A stretch of DNA of 63,554 bases from Geobacteraceae bacterium (GTDB taxonomy: Bacteria; Desulfobacterota; Desulfuromonadia; Geobacterales; Geobacteraceae): NCBI GenBank assembly GCA_009773645.1, contig WSYB01000024.1, positions 1 through 63,554 on the forward strand, written 5' to 3'. Shown piece by piece: positions 1-7,103 of the stretch. The translations under genes and the position numbers were made by a program. Each line of letters starts with the position of its first letter. Within the stretch, counting starts at the first letter, position 1. The notes beneath the pieces were generated by a model. That model saw only the letters and a list, made by a program, of their open reading frames with translations, made no database searches and was not told the origin of the DNA.

Positions 1-102
1 CAGAAATCGTACTGGCTCATTATGAGCTTCTTCAGGCACAAGGAATGCGCTTACACAATTGCCTGATGTTGAATTACTTTTGTACCCTTTAGTATATTCT
101 CA

Positions 103-528
103 ATGCCTGTCGACACTCCGGTATTTGCTGCGAGAAAAGGCACCGTCGTTCGCAAGGCGAAAAACAAGCTCGACATCCTTCATGAGGACTCAACCATTGC
201 CACCTATAACCACCTCGGAAAGATCGCTGACGACATAGTAGTAGGGAAAGTCATATCAACGGAGGATGTCATTGGCACAGCTGGGGCGGTAGATAGTAAG
301 GAGGCTTACATACAGCTTACCGTTTGGCGTCCGGAAGCACCGCCTGCAGGCTCGGCCACAAGTGCTCCGCCAAACATGGGGTTTGATCTTGTTTCATTCC
401 CGTTGGAATTCTGTAGCCGCAGTTCCAACGAGTGCAGTATCCTGACACAAAGCCAGTGGTTATCACAAAATAAAGTCACCGAAGCAAAGAAACAGCGTAA
501 ACCGAAGCCGGGCAACAAGAGTAAATGA
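103..528 (+). pseudogene. M23-like peptidase fragment, N-terminally truncated
   Basis: The first 75 residues resemble the core of an M23 (LytM/lysostaphin-type) domain: PVDTPVFAARKGTVV, then a YNHL segment and a VIGTAG turn followed by an IQLTVWRP strand. The usual metal-binding H-x-H is not evident (the last strand reads YIQLTVW), so catalysis is doubtful. The frame is open upstream only to about position 73, where a TGA lies, and no ribosome-binding site precedes the ATG, so the N-terminal part of a normal M23 protein is missing. The C-terminal 60 residues are unrelated low-complexity, ending in a Lys-rich tail. I read it as a truncated or decayed gene; a degenerate stand-alone domain is the alternative. 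Confidence 0.45.
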
Positions 529-831
529 AGCAGCTAAACCGGAGAAACCAGACCCCCCAAGTTTCATTGGTCCCCCAAGTTTCATTCCGATTCCCTTTTG
601 GCCCGCCGCCGTGCTATACTCGGGGTTCTTCTGCTCCGCGTCCATCCCTTTCATCACGAGCTGCCCGCGCCGCCGGCGAGGATACATCAGCATGATGAAT
701 ACGCAAAAGCTCCAGTTGCAAGGCTTGCGAGCAGTGAAGAATGAGGCGTAGCCGTAGACTGCGTCGCAGTGACGAGCGGCGAGCGTAACACAGCAGATGG
801 ACTTTTGCGGAAATATCTAATCGGGCCAATA
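529..831. other. Intergenic region with tandem 18-bp repeat and a palindromic repeat element
   Basis: No gene is seen. Two copies of CCCCCAAGTTTCATT lie at 554-568 and 572-586, 18 bp apart. The segment 702-809 is a copy of a dispersed palindromic repeat listed separately. The next start codon is only 22 bp beyond that repeat, so any promoter of the following transporter gene lies inside or upstream of it. Confidence 0.6.
702..809. repeat. Dispersed palindromic repeat, copy 1
   Basis: The 108-bp segment starts with CGCAAAAG and ends with CTTTTGCG, and the inverted similarity continues inward. Its centre holds a second palindrome, ACTGCG-T-CGCAGT. A related copy with the same order of motifs (GCAAGGC, GAATGAGGCGTA, GCAGTGA, GCGTAAC, CGCAGATGG) is at 48462-48576 and a partial inverted copy is at 51565-51592. 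Confidence 0.75.
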
Positions 832-2076
832 ATGGACAATAACTATAAGACCGCTGCATTCACATCCTACGAAAAATTCGTCATCGCCATCCTGTCGCTG
901 TTGCAGTTTACCGTGATCGTGGACTTCATGGTTTTGTCCCCCCTGGGGGCCATGCTCATGCCCAGCATGGGGATATCCACCTCCAGGTTCGGGCTGGTGG
1001 TCTCCGCCTACGCCATCAGTGCCGGGGTTTCGGGCCTCATGGCGGCAGGATTTGCCGACCGGTTCGATCGAAAGAAGATGCTGCTCTTCTTCTATGCCGG
1101 CTTCGTCCTGGGGACCCTGTTTTGCGGCATCGCCAACAGCTATGCGTTTCTGCTGGCCGCCCGGATCTTTACCGGAATCTTTGGCGGGGTAATCGGCTCG
1201 ATATCCTTTGCGATCATCGCCGATTCGTTCCGGATGGAGGTGAGAGGGAGGGTAATGGGCTTCGTGCAGATGGCCTTTTCCGCGAGCCAGGTTCTGGGGA
1301 TTCCCATCGGGCTTTATCTTGCCACCAGGTTCGACTGGCACGCTCCGTTCCTGATGATCGTGACCGTCTCGGTGCCGGTCGGGATCGTCATCCTGCTGAA
1401 GCTGAAGCCCGTCACCGGCCACCTGCACGCCAGGCAGGACAAGAAGGCCTTCGTCCACCTCTGGCATACGGCGTCTAACCCCTTTTACCTGCGGGGCTTC
1501 ATGGCGACGATGCTCCTTGCCACCGGCGGTTTCATGATCATGCCGTTCAGCAGCGCTTTCCTGGTGAACAACATCCTGATCCCGGAGACCGGGCTTTCCA
1601 TGATCTTCTTCATCACCGGCCTGTTTTCCATCTTCACCGGCCCTCTTCTGGGGCGGCTCAGCGACAGTTTCGGCAAGTTTAGGCTGTTTGTCTTCGGCAG
1701 CATCCTGTCGATGGTCACGGTGTTCGTCTACACCAATCTGGGGCCGAATCCCATCTGGGTGATCATCCTGACCAACACCGTCCTCTGGGTGGGGATTTCT
1801 TCGCGGATGATCTCTTCTTCGGCGCTCACCTCCGGTGTGCCGGACATGATGGACCGGGGCGCCTACATGGGGATAAACTCCTCCATCCAGCACGTATCCG
1901 GAGGCATCGCCTCATTCGTGGCGGGTCTCATAGTCTATCAGCCCACCAAAACCGCGCCGTTGCAGCATTACGACATCGTCGGCTATGTCACGATCTGCAC
2001 TATGATGATTACCATGGTCATGATGTATTTCATTGACCGGCAGGTTTCGGAAAAGCTGCGAGTTGCCTCTGCGTGA
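832..2076 (+). CDS. MFS transporter (drug:H+ antiporter-like)
   Basis: This 414-residue inner-membrane protein has about twelve hydrophobic segments. The loop FADRFDRKKMLLF after the second segment is the MFS motif A (G-x-x-x-D-R-x-x-R-K/R type), which places it in the major facilitator superfamily, most like DHA1 proton-driven exporters or sugar-efflux proteins. The substrate cannot be read from sequence. I chose the ATG at 832 (MDNNYK) rather than the upstream in-frame codon at 769, because the first 21 residues of the longer form would be encoded by a dispersed repeat. It stands alone on the plus strand, with ccdAB following after about 190 bp. Confidence 0.85.
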   Translation: MDNNYKTAAFTSYEKFVIAILSLLQFTVIVDFMVLSPLGAMLMPSMGISTSRFGLVVSAYAISAGVSGLMAAGFADRFDRKKMLLFFYAGFVLGTLFCGIANSYAFLLAARIFTGIFGGVIGSISFAIIADSFRMEVRGRVMGFVQMAFSASQVLGIPIGLYLATRFDWHAPFLMIVTVSVPVGIVILLKLKPVTGHLHARQDKKAFVHLWHTASNPFYLRGFMATMLLATGGFMIMPFSSAFLVNNILIPETGLSMIFFITGLFSIFTGPLLGRLSDSFGKFRLFVFGSILSMVTVFVYTNLGPNPIWVIILTNTVLWVGISSRMISSSALTSGVPDMMDRGAYMGINSSIQHVSGGIASFVAGLIVYQPTKTAPLQHYDIVGYVTICTMMITMVMMYFIDRQVSEKLRVASA

Positions 2077-2204
2077 TTGATTCTAGGATCGAGTTCCGGG
2101 ACAAAACTTATCATAGGCGGTAGTCCACGTTAACTCAGGGAATAATTCAGGGGACATCCATGATAATTATGTCTCTAAACCGTTGGCTGAATGAAAATAA
2201 TTAC

Positions 2205-2254
2205 TTGTGATTCACAGTGAATGCGGATAGACTATGCGCATACTAAATCCGCAT
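2205..2254 (+). promoter_or_regulatory. ccdAB promoter with nested operator dyad
   Basis: A sigma-70-like promoter (TTGTGA at 2205-2210, 17-bp spacer, TAGACT at 2228-2233) overlaps a symmetric site. The outer arms ATGCGGAT (2221-2228) and ATCCGCAT (2247-2254) and the inner palindrome TATGCGCATA (2233-2242) share exactly the same centre. CcdA-CcdB complexes autoregulate by binding such sites, so this is the likely operator. Confidence 0.7.
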
Positions 2255-2266
2255 AAGGAGTCCGCA

Positions 2267-2515
2267 ATGCAAACCAAATTTTTTGACCAAAGCGCTCCCA
2301 AAAAATCCACCAACCTTAGCATTAACAGCGACTTACTCCGTCAAGCCAAAGAACGTCACATCAATCTTTCGCAAGCACTGGAGTTGCGGCTTGCTGAGTT
2401 GCTGCGGGAGGAAAAGTGCCGTAAATGGCTGGAGGAAAATGGAGAGGCTATAGAAGATTATAATCGCCGTATAGAAGCGTGCGGCACTTTCAGTGACGGC
2501 TTGAGGCGTTTCTGA
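2267..2515 (+). CDS. ccdA: CcdA-type antitoxin
   Basis: This 82-residue protein matches the CcdA antitoxin family: an N-terminal DNA-binding ribbon-helix-helix (STNLSINSDLLRQAKERHINLSQALELRLAELL, with NLS-QALE typical of CcdA), and a C-terminal toxin-neutralising tail ending in GTFSDGLRRF. It should bind CcdB and repress the operon. The ATG at 2267 has AAGGAG seven bases before it, so the longer reading from 2234 is rejected. The stop overlaps the ccdB start (TGATG), giving translational coupling. An operator-like nested dyad lies immediately upstream. Confidence 0.92.
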   Translation: MQTKFFDQSAPKKSTNLSINSDLLRQAKERHINLSQALELRLAELLREEKCRKWLEENGEAIEDYNRRIEACGTFSDGLRRF

Positions 2516-2829
2516 TGGCACAGTTCGATGTATATGTAAATCCAAACCCCGACACAAAACAGTCCATCCCCTATTTGCTCGATGTACAGGCAGATTTACT
2601 CGACAACCTGACAACGCGCGTTGTTGTCCCGCTGATTACCGTCTCTGCTATGGGCAAAGCAGCCAAACATCTCAACCCTCAATTCAAAATAAAACGGACC
2701 TCTGTGGTTATGTCAACTGCCGAACTGGCCGGCGTTAATCTACGTGTCTTGGGTGAAAAGGTCTACTCACTTAAGGAACAGCGCAACGAGATTATTGCTG
2801 CGCTTGATTTTCTGTTCACTGGTTTCTAA
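2515..2829 (+). CDS. ccdB: CcdB-type toxin (gyrase poison)
   Basis: At 104 residues it is close to the usual CcdB length (101). It shows family landmarks: an N-terminal MAQFDVYVNPN strand, DVQADLLDNLTTRVVVPL, and a hydrophobic C-terminus IIAALDFLFTGF. In F-plasmid CcdB the C-terminal W-G-I contacts GyrA; here the end is FTGF, so the tip residues differ but the aromatic-glycine-hydrophobic pattern is partly kept. CcdB traps DNA gyrase on cleaved DNA. The gene is intact and follows ccdA with a one-base overlap, so the pair is probably functional in the chromosome. Confidence 0.9.
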   Translation: MAQFDVYVNPNPDTKQSIPYLLDVQADLLDNLTTRVVVPLITVSAMGKAAKHLNPQFKIKRTSVVMSTAELAGVNLRVLGEKVYSLKEQRNEIIAALDFLFTGF

Positions 2830-2928
2830 GGTCAAAGCCCAGCCAACAAGCGAATAGACCTGTTTTGCTTCGCTCTCGGGTCATCCGCCACACCGTTCGA
2901 CAGGACGGGAAGAAAGTCGGGTCAGAAG

Positions 2929-3007
2929 AAAGCCGGGTCAGGCATGAAATGGTGAAAGATGAATTTGCACCTAACATCCGTCCCGGCATCACCTTTTCCC
3001 CAGCCCC
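2929..3007. repeat. 79-bp direct repeat, left copy (flanks higBA)
   Basis: The segment matches 3765-3843 over 79 bp with about five differences, at a fixed offset of 836 bp. It contains the same run GGGTCAGGCATGAAATGGTG and ends with sequence equivalent to the last codons and stop of the TPR gene. A 16-bp tandem partial copy of the AGAAAG-CGGGTCA motif precedes it (2911-2924). The rest of 2830-3124 holds no gene. Confidence 0.85.
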
Positions 3008-3124
3008 TGGTAGTGTAAAGAGTTTTTCGCTTTTTTCTTAGCAGTGCATGATCGAGATTAGATTGCCTCTGCCACTGCAATTAGTCATTGATCTTGAGCA
3101 CAGGAAATTGCCTTGGTAATAATC

Positions 3125-3427
3125 CTACGCTGCCCGCGATAGTGGCTGAACTTGACGCACCTTCTGCACGAGTGCTTTTTCAGCGGTCTTCAGATCATAG
3201 CTGGTTTGCAGGTTCATCCAGTAGTTCGGCGTCTGGCCAAATGCCTTGCCGAATAGTAGTGCCAGCTCGGCAGTGACAGGACGAGTGCCCTTGATGACAT
3301 GGGAAACGCGCATGGGCGAAACGCCAATAGCCTGAGCAAAGGCATTCTGCGAGATGCCAAGTTCATCAAGTATTTCCTTCAAGAATACGCCGGGATGGAT
3401 GGGAGGAAGACCATTTTTTATCGCCAT
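3125..3427 (-). CDS. higA: HigA-type antitoxin (XRE helix-turn-helix)
   Basis: This 100-residue protein is a HigA/VapI-type antitoxin. It starts with NGLPPIHPGVFLKEILDELG, the signature opening of HigA proteins, followed by a helix-turn-helix (ISQNAFAQAIGVSPMRVSHVIKGTRPVTAELALLFGKAFGQTPNYWMNLQ). It neutralises HigB and represses the operon through the palindrome in the promoter. It lies 11 bp downstream of higB, the reversed toxin-first order typical of hig loci. The last 20 residues are a basic tail. Confidence 0.92.
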   Translation of the reverse strand: MAIKNGLPPIHPGVFLKEILDELGISQNAFAQAIGVSPMRVSHVIKGTRPVTAELALLFGKAFGQTPNYWMNLQTSYDLKTAEKALVQKVRQVQPLSRAA

Positions 3428-3438
3428 AAGATTTCTCC

Positions 3439-3720
3439 TTAATGGTAGTCGGTTATTTCAACTTCGGCCGCTTCGCCGTTGGCAAATGAAAAACAAATGC
3501 GCCACTGGTCATTAATCCTGATGCTCCACTGTCCTGCCCTATTCCCGGAAAGGGCTTCAAGGCGGTTTGATGGCGGCATCAACAAATCCGAAACCTCGCG
3601 TACGTTATCCAACTGCGTCAGACGCAGGATCGCTCGGGAGATGATTTCCGGAGGCAGCTTTTTGGATTTCCCCGTCGCAAAGAGCTTTTCCGTTTCTTTG
3701 TTCGCAAACGATACGATCAT
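3439..3720 (-). CDS. higB: HigB-type toxin (RelE-fold mRNA interferase)
   Basis: The 93-residue protein has the HigB/YgjN pattern: MIVSFANKETEKLFATGKSKKLPPEI, then LTQLDNV, LMPPSNRLEALSGNRAGQWSIRINDQWRICF and a C-terminal AAEVEITDYH. The GQWSIRINDQWRICF block and the terminal YH are family-defining; the basic residues are those expected of a ribosome-dependent mRNase. The start ATG has no Shine-Dalgarno sequence, and a strong promoter places the transcription start at about the A of the ATG, so the message may be leaderless. It is intact and sits with higA between two direct repeats. Confidence 0.92.
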   Translation of the reverse strand: MIVSFANKETEKLFATGKSKKLPPEIISRAILRLTQLDNVREVSDLLMPPSNRLEALSGNRAGQWSIRINDQWRICFSFANGEAAEVEITDYH

Positions 3721-3726
3721 GGGTCA

Positions 3727-3755
3727 AATATAAACAATTTGTTTACATGTGTCAA
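3727..3755 (-). promoter_or_regulatory. higBA promoter and operator
   Basis: Reading the minus strand, TTGACA (3750-3755) and TATATT (3727-3732) are separated by exactly 17 bp, near-perfect sigma-70 elements. A perfect 15-bp palindrome with half-site TAAACAA around a central T (3731-3745) overlaps the -10 and spacer and is the probable HigA site. The predicted start of transcription, about seven bases after the -10, coincides with the higB start codon at 3720. Confidence 0.75.
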
Positions 3756-3764
3756 TAACAGAAA

Positions 3765-3843
3765 AAAGTCGGGTCAGGCATGAAATGGTGAAAGATGAAT
3801 TTGCACCTGACATCCGTCCCGGCATCACCTTCTCCCAAGCCTC
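3765..3843. repeat. 79-bp direct repeat, right copy
   Basis: This is the partner of 2929-3007. It overlaps the 3' end of the TPR gene: bases 3825-3843 encode its last six codons and stop. The left copy preserves a shortened version of the same C-terminal codons (L-G-K-R-stop instead of L-G-R-R-stop). Confidence 0.85.
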
Positions 3844-5720
3844 TCCGCCGCGCGCCTCTCCGCCTCGGCCATCCTCCCCCACCCCTTCAACTCGTACGCC
3901 CGGGCCAGATTGTTGTGAAAATCCGCGTTATCCGGTCTCAATCTCACCGCAGCCTCAAGATGCGCGACGGCCTCATCGATCTTCCCCTTCACCCCATTGG
4001 CGGCCCCCAGGTTGTTATGGGCATCGGCATAAGACGGGTCCAGCCGCAAGGCTATCCCGTACTCCTCGATGGCCTCATCTATCAGCCCTTTACCGACATA
4101 TGCGCCCCCCAGGCTGTTGTGGGCCTGGGCCGAGGCAGGGTTTAATCCTATGGCAGCCCGATACTCTTTTATTGCTTCGTCCATCAACCCTTTGGCGACA
4201 TAGGCGACCCCCAGATTGTGACGGACATCGGCATTAGCGGGATCAAGCCGTAGTGCGATCTGAAACTGATCGATGGCCTCATCGACAAACCCTTGTTGGT
4301 TCAAGGCGGTCCCCAGATTGTAACGGGGTCTGGCTTTGCCCGGTGATTTGGCAACCACGTCGCCCCAGAGCGTCAGGGGATCTCCCCAGGCCAGGTTTCG
4401 TTTCCACGTCCCTGCGGAAAATGCCAGCACCACCGCTGTCGAAACTATGCCGACAGCTTTTGCGCCAAATTTTCTCGCCGCGAATGCGGCAGCGGTGGCA
4501 GCGGCGATAAGCGCCCCTGCGGAGGGGAGATACAGGCGGTGCTCGAAGATCACATCGGCCAGAGGGATCACGCTCGACTCAACCGACAGGGTGATGAAAA
4601 ACCAGCATATGCCGAAGGAAACAAGACGTAAGGCGGGATCGGGGATCGGGGACCGGGGACTGGGGACCGGGAAGCGGGGATTGGGAAGCGGGAAGCGGGA
4701 AGCGGGATGCGGGATGCGGGAACGTCTGAAGAGATAAATGGCGAGGCTTGCGATCAGAAACAAAAAGAGAAATGAGACGAATACCCGCGGGTTAAGGAGG
4801 GAATGGGAGAGGGGGTAGTCATAGTCGAGATTCTGATTTATGGGGAGGAAGAGGAGCCTTACGTAGGTAGTGATAACGCTTACCTGGGTAATGAGGTAAT
4901 CCCCTCGTGAAATATCCGCCCCTCCCCGGGCCGCGTCTCCCGCATCGGCAAGGAGTTTCCCGATCGGTTTGCCTGCACTCACCATGGTGAAGGGAATGAT
5001 GGCGATGGTCAGCGCAATCGGCAGAAGAAAAAGGAGCCTTTTCCTGATCCCGCCCCTGAAAAAGAAAAACTCGTGGAGCGCAATGATGATCGGCAGGGTG
5101 AAGGCGATCTCCTTGGTCTTCATGGCAAGGACCGCGGAAATTAAGGAGAGGGAATACGACAGCACGGTTTTCCCGTGCACGCGGCCATTTCCCGACTCGT
5201 GGAAAAGCCTGGCGCGGACATAGAAAACGAGGGAGAGGAGATAAAACATGGCTGCCAGTGAGGAGAGCCTCTGAATGATGTAGGTTACCGCCTCGGTCTG
5301 AACCGGATGGACAACAAACAGGAGTCCGGAAAGGAGGGCGACCTGCCGGGCGCCGCCGGAAAGGGAACTTCCCAGCAGAGAGGGGGTTCTGAAGGTAAGA
5401 AGGCAGAGATAATAGACCAGGAGGGCGGTTATGATGTGCACGGTGAGATTGAAGGCATGATAACCGGTTACATCCACCCCCCCCAGCCGGTAATTGAGGG
5501 CAATGGTCAGATATCCGACAAACCTCCGGGGGTTGTATCCGTAACCTGTCCCACTGGAAAAGAAGTTTGCGAGGTCTCGTATGACCGGATTGTCGATGAT
5601 CGAGGTTTGGTCGTCAAAAACAAAAGGGACGTGAAAGGTGTTGGAATAGGCAGAAAGACCGAGGATTACAATAAGGAAAACGTGGACAAACCGGTTACCT
5701 GCAAGCCTTTCACCTTTCAC
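3825..5720 (-). CDS. PMT-like membrane protein with C-terminal TPR repeats
   Basis: This 631-residue protein has about ten transmembrane segments (residues about 10-420) followed by five TPR units (about 460-620; repeated NLG-AY-KG-DEAI-EY--AL-L-P pattern). The N-terminal loop FVFDDQTSIIDNPVIRD resembles the acidic-loop motif of GT-C fold (PMT/TMTC-like) glycosyltransferases, so transfer of sugar from a lipid carrier is a reasonable guess but not shown. The start is a GTG inside the heptamer repeat; each GTG farther upstream in the array runs into TGA after five codons, so only this one gives the full protein, whatever the repeat number. Residues near 335-365 are a Pro/Arg/Ser low-complexity insert encoded by G-rich repeats. 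The 3' end lies in a direct repeat. Confidence 0.8.
   Translation of the reverse strand: MKGERLAGNRFVHVFLIVILGLSAYSNTFHVPFVFDDQTSIIDNPVIRDLANFFSSGTGYGYNPRRFVGYLTIALNYRLGGVDVTGYHAFNLTVHIITALLVYYLCLLTFRTPSLLGSSLSGGARQVALLSGLLFVVHPVQTEAVTYIIQRLSSLAAMFYLLSLVFYVRARLFHESGNGRVHGKTVLSYSLSLISAVLAMKTKEIAFTLPIIIALHEFFFFRGGIRKRLLFLLPIALTIAIIPFTMVSAGKPIGKLLADAGDAARGGADISRGDYLITQVSVITTYVRLLFLPINQNLDYDYPLSHSLLNPRVFVSFLFLFLIASLAIYLFRRSRIPHPASRFPLPNPRFPVPSPRSPIPDPALRLVSFGICWFFITLSVESSVIPLADVIFEHRLYLPSAGALIAAATAAAFAARKFGAKAVGIVSTAVVLAFSAGTWKRNLAWGDPLTLWGDVVAKSPGKARPRYNLGTALNQQGFVDEAIDQFQIALRLDPANADVRHNLGVAYVAKGLMDEAIKEYRAAIGLNPASAQAHNSLGGAYVGKGLIDEAIEEYGIALRLDPSYADAHNNLGAANGVKGKIDEAVAHLEAAVRLRPDNADFHNNLARAYELKGWGRMAEAERRAAERLGRR
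4630..4728. repeat. G-rich low-complexity tract inside the TPR gene
   Basis: The plus strand is a degenerate array of short GGGGATC, GGGGACC and GGGAAGC units. On the coding (minus) strand it gives an in-frame Pro/Arg/Ser-rich stretch (repeats of F-P-x-P and P-R-x-P) between a transmembrane segment and a loop. A short relative of the same sequence occurs between two genes at about 30241-30272. Confidence 0.7.
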
Positions 5721-5768
5721 CTTTCACCTTTCACCTTTCACCTTTCACCTTTCACCTTTCACCTTTCA
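5706..5768. repeat. Heptanucleotide tandem repeat, nine units
   Basis: Nine perfect copies of CCTTTCA (GTGAAAG on the coding strand with register shift) fill 5706-5768. The array carries the stop codon of the cyclophilin gene at one end and the GTG start plus the first codons of the TPR gene at the other. Each unit also contains a Shine-Dalgarno-like AAAGGTG. Confidence 0.95.
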
Positions 5769-6284
5769 CTGCTCAACAATCTTCACGGACTTGATGACCA
5801 CCGGTTCGAGCGGCACATCGCTGTGCCCTCCCCTGGAGCCGGTTTTCACCTCTTTTATGGCGTCAACCACATCCATCCCCTCGATGACCTGGGCGAAAAC
5901 GGCGTAGCCGAACAGGTCGGGGCTTTTCCCCTTATGGTCGAGGAAGGAGTTATCCACCACGTTGATGAAGAACTGCGAAGTGGCGCTGTCCACCACGTTG
6001 GTCCTGGCCATGGCCAGGGTGCCGCGCTTGTTGGAAAGACCGTTGGCAGCCTCGTTCTTGATGGCGAACTTGGTTTTCTTCGGCTGCATCTCCGCGTCCA
6101 TTCCACCTCCCTGGACCATGAAGCTCTGGATGACCCGGTGAAAAATAAGACCGTCGTAATAATTTTCCTTCACATAAGAGAGAAAATTGCGTACGGCTAT
6201 CGGCGCCTTGTCCTTGAACAGCTCGATCGTAACGTTTCCCATGGAAGTTTCCATGAGAACCTGGGGATTCTTTTCTTCGCTCAT
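5766..6284 (-). CDS. Cyclophilin-type peptidyl-prolyl cis-trans isomerase
   Basis: This 172-residue cytoplasmic-type cyclophilin catalyses proline isomerisation. Family motifs are complete: [37 protein letters not shown] (with the catalytic Arg in FHRVI), [21 protein letters not shown] and [17 protein letters not shown]. There is no signal peptide. I chose the ATG at 6284 (MSEEKN), since AAGGAG is seven bases before it and only one base before the alternative ATG at 6290. The stop lies in the heptamer array that leads directly into the TPR gene, so the two are probably co-transcribed. Confidence 0.93.
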   Translation of the reverse strand: MSEEKNPQVLMETSMGNVTIELFKDKAPIAVRNFLSYVKENYYDGLIFHRVIQSFMVQGGGMDAEMQPKKTKFAIKNEAANGLSNKRGTLAMARTNVVDSATSQFFINVVDNSFLDHKGKSPDLFGYAVFAQVIEGMDVVDAIKEVKTGSRGGHSDVPLEPVVIKSVKIVEQ

Positions 6285-6449
6285 TGGCATTCTCCTTGTC
6301 TGTAGGTGGATACAATTCCAATTTCTTTTATCATAATCGCACGCAATTTAGAACCGTTTTTCCCGCATAGGGGTGAGGATGTTGCAAATGCTGCCGCTTC
6401 GGGTACTATTTGAGATAAACTTAGAAAAAGCAATTTCAGGGAGGCGATC

Positions 6450-7103
6450 GTGAAAGCACTAAAAATTTTCTGGTCATTGGCTGTGGCAGGCGGGCTTATC
6501 TGCGCCGTGATGGCCCCGCCAAGGTCCGAAGCAGCCGATTCCCAGCCGGCAACCATGGCATTGAGCGAACCGGCCAAAGTAGGGAAGCCCGCGCCGGGCT
6601 TTACCCTTGACGCAGTGATCGGCAAGGAGCCCGGCAAGGAGTTTAAGAAGATCAGCCTTTCCGACTACCGGGGAAAATGGGTGGTCCTCTTTTTCTATCC
6701 CCTCGACTTCACCTTCGTCTGCCCCACCGAAATCAAAGGCTTCACCGCCGCGCTGGAATCGTTCAAAACGCTTAACGCCGTGGTGCTCGGCGCCTCGGTG
6801 GACAGCAAGTTCTCCCACCTCGCCTGGATTCAGCGCGGCGATCTCGGCGACCTGAAATTCCCCCTACTTTCCGATTTCAAAAAGGAAGTCGCCGCTCAAT
6901 ACGGCATCCTCGACGAAAAAGAGGGTGCGGCACTGCGCGGCCTGTTCATCATCGACCCCGACGGAGTGATCCAGTACCAGCTGGTCCACAACCTGTCGGT
7001 GGGGCGAAGCGTGGAGGAGACCCTCCGTGTCCTGGAAGCCCTTCAGACCGGCGAACTTTGCCCGCTCGGCTGGAAACCGGGCGGAAAGACCCTTGGGAAA
7101 TAG
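6450..7103 (+). CDS. Exported typical 2-Cys peroxiredoxin
   Basis: The protein has 217 residues. After an N-terminal signal-like segment (about residues 1-29, MKALKIFWSLAVAGGLICAV then an A-E-A cleavage-like site) comes a complete AhpC/TSA peroxiredoxin: FYPLDFTFVCPTE with the peroxidatic Cys at about 91, ASVDSKFSHLAW, and GELCPLGWKPG with the resolving Cys at about 204. It reduces peroxides using thiol partners. The start is GTG, preceded by a good GGGAGG site. Most 2-Cys peroxiredoxins are cytoplasmic; the apparent export is unusual and would need a periplasmic thiol reductant. A hairpin follows the gene. Confidence 0.9.
   Translation: MKALKIFWSLAVAGGLICAVMAPPRSEAADSQPATMALSEPAKVGKPAPGFTLDAVIGKEPGKEFKKISLSDYRGKWVVLFFYPLDFTFVCPTEIKGFTAALESFKTLNAVVLGASVDSKFSHLAWIQRGDLGDLKFPLLSDFKKEVAAQYGILDEKEGAALRGLFIIDPDGVIQYQLVHNLSVGRSVEETLRVLEALQTGELCPLGWKPGGKTLGK

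Noticed and set aside
817-1893. Long minus-strand ORF (358 codons) opposite the MFS gene
   Set aside because: It is antisense to a clearly conserved transporter and shows the charged, His/Gly/Asp-rich composition typical of shadow frames.
2206-2216. TGTGATTCACA as a CRP/FNR site
   Set aside because: The half-sites are separated by one base, not six or four, so it does not fit either regulator.
5706-5768. Short repeat array as a CRISPR or phase-variable frame switch
   Set aside because: It is a simple heptamer array without spacers, and upstream starts all hit TGA, so repeat number cannot shift the protein frame.
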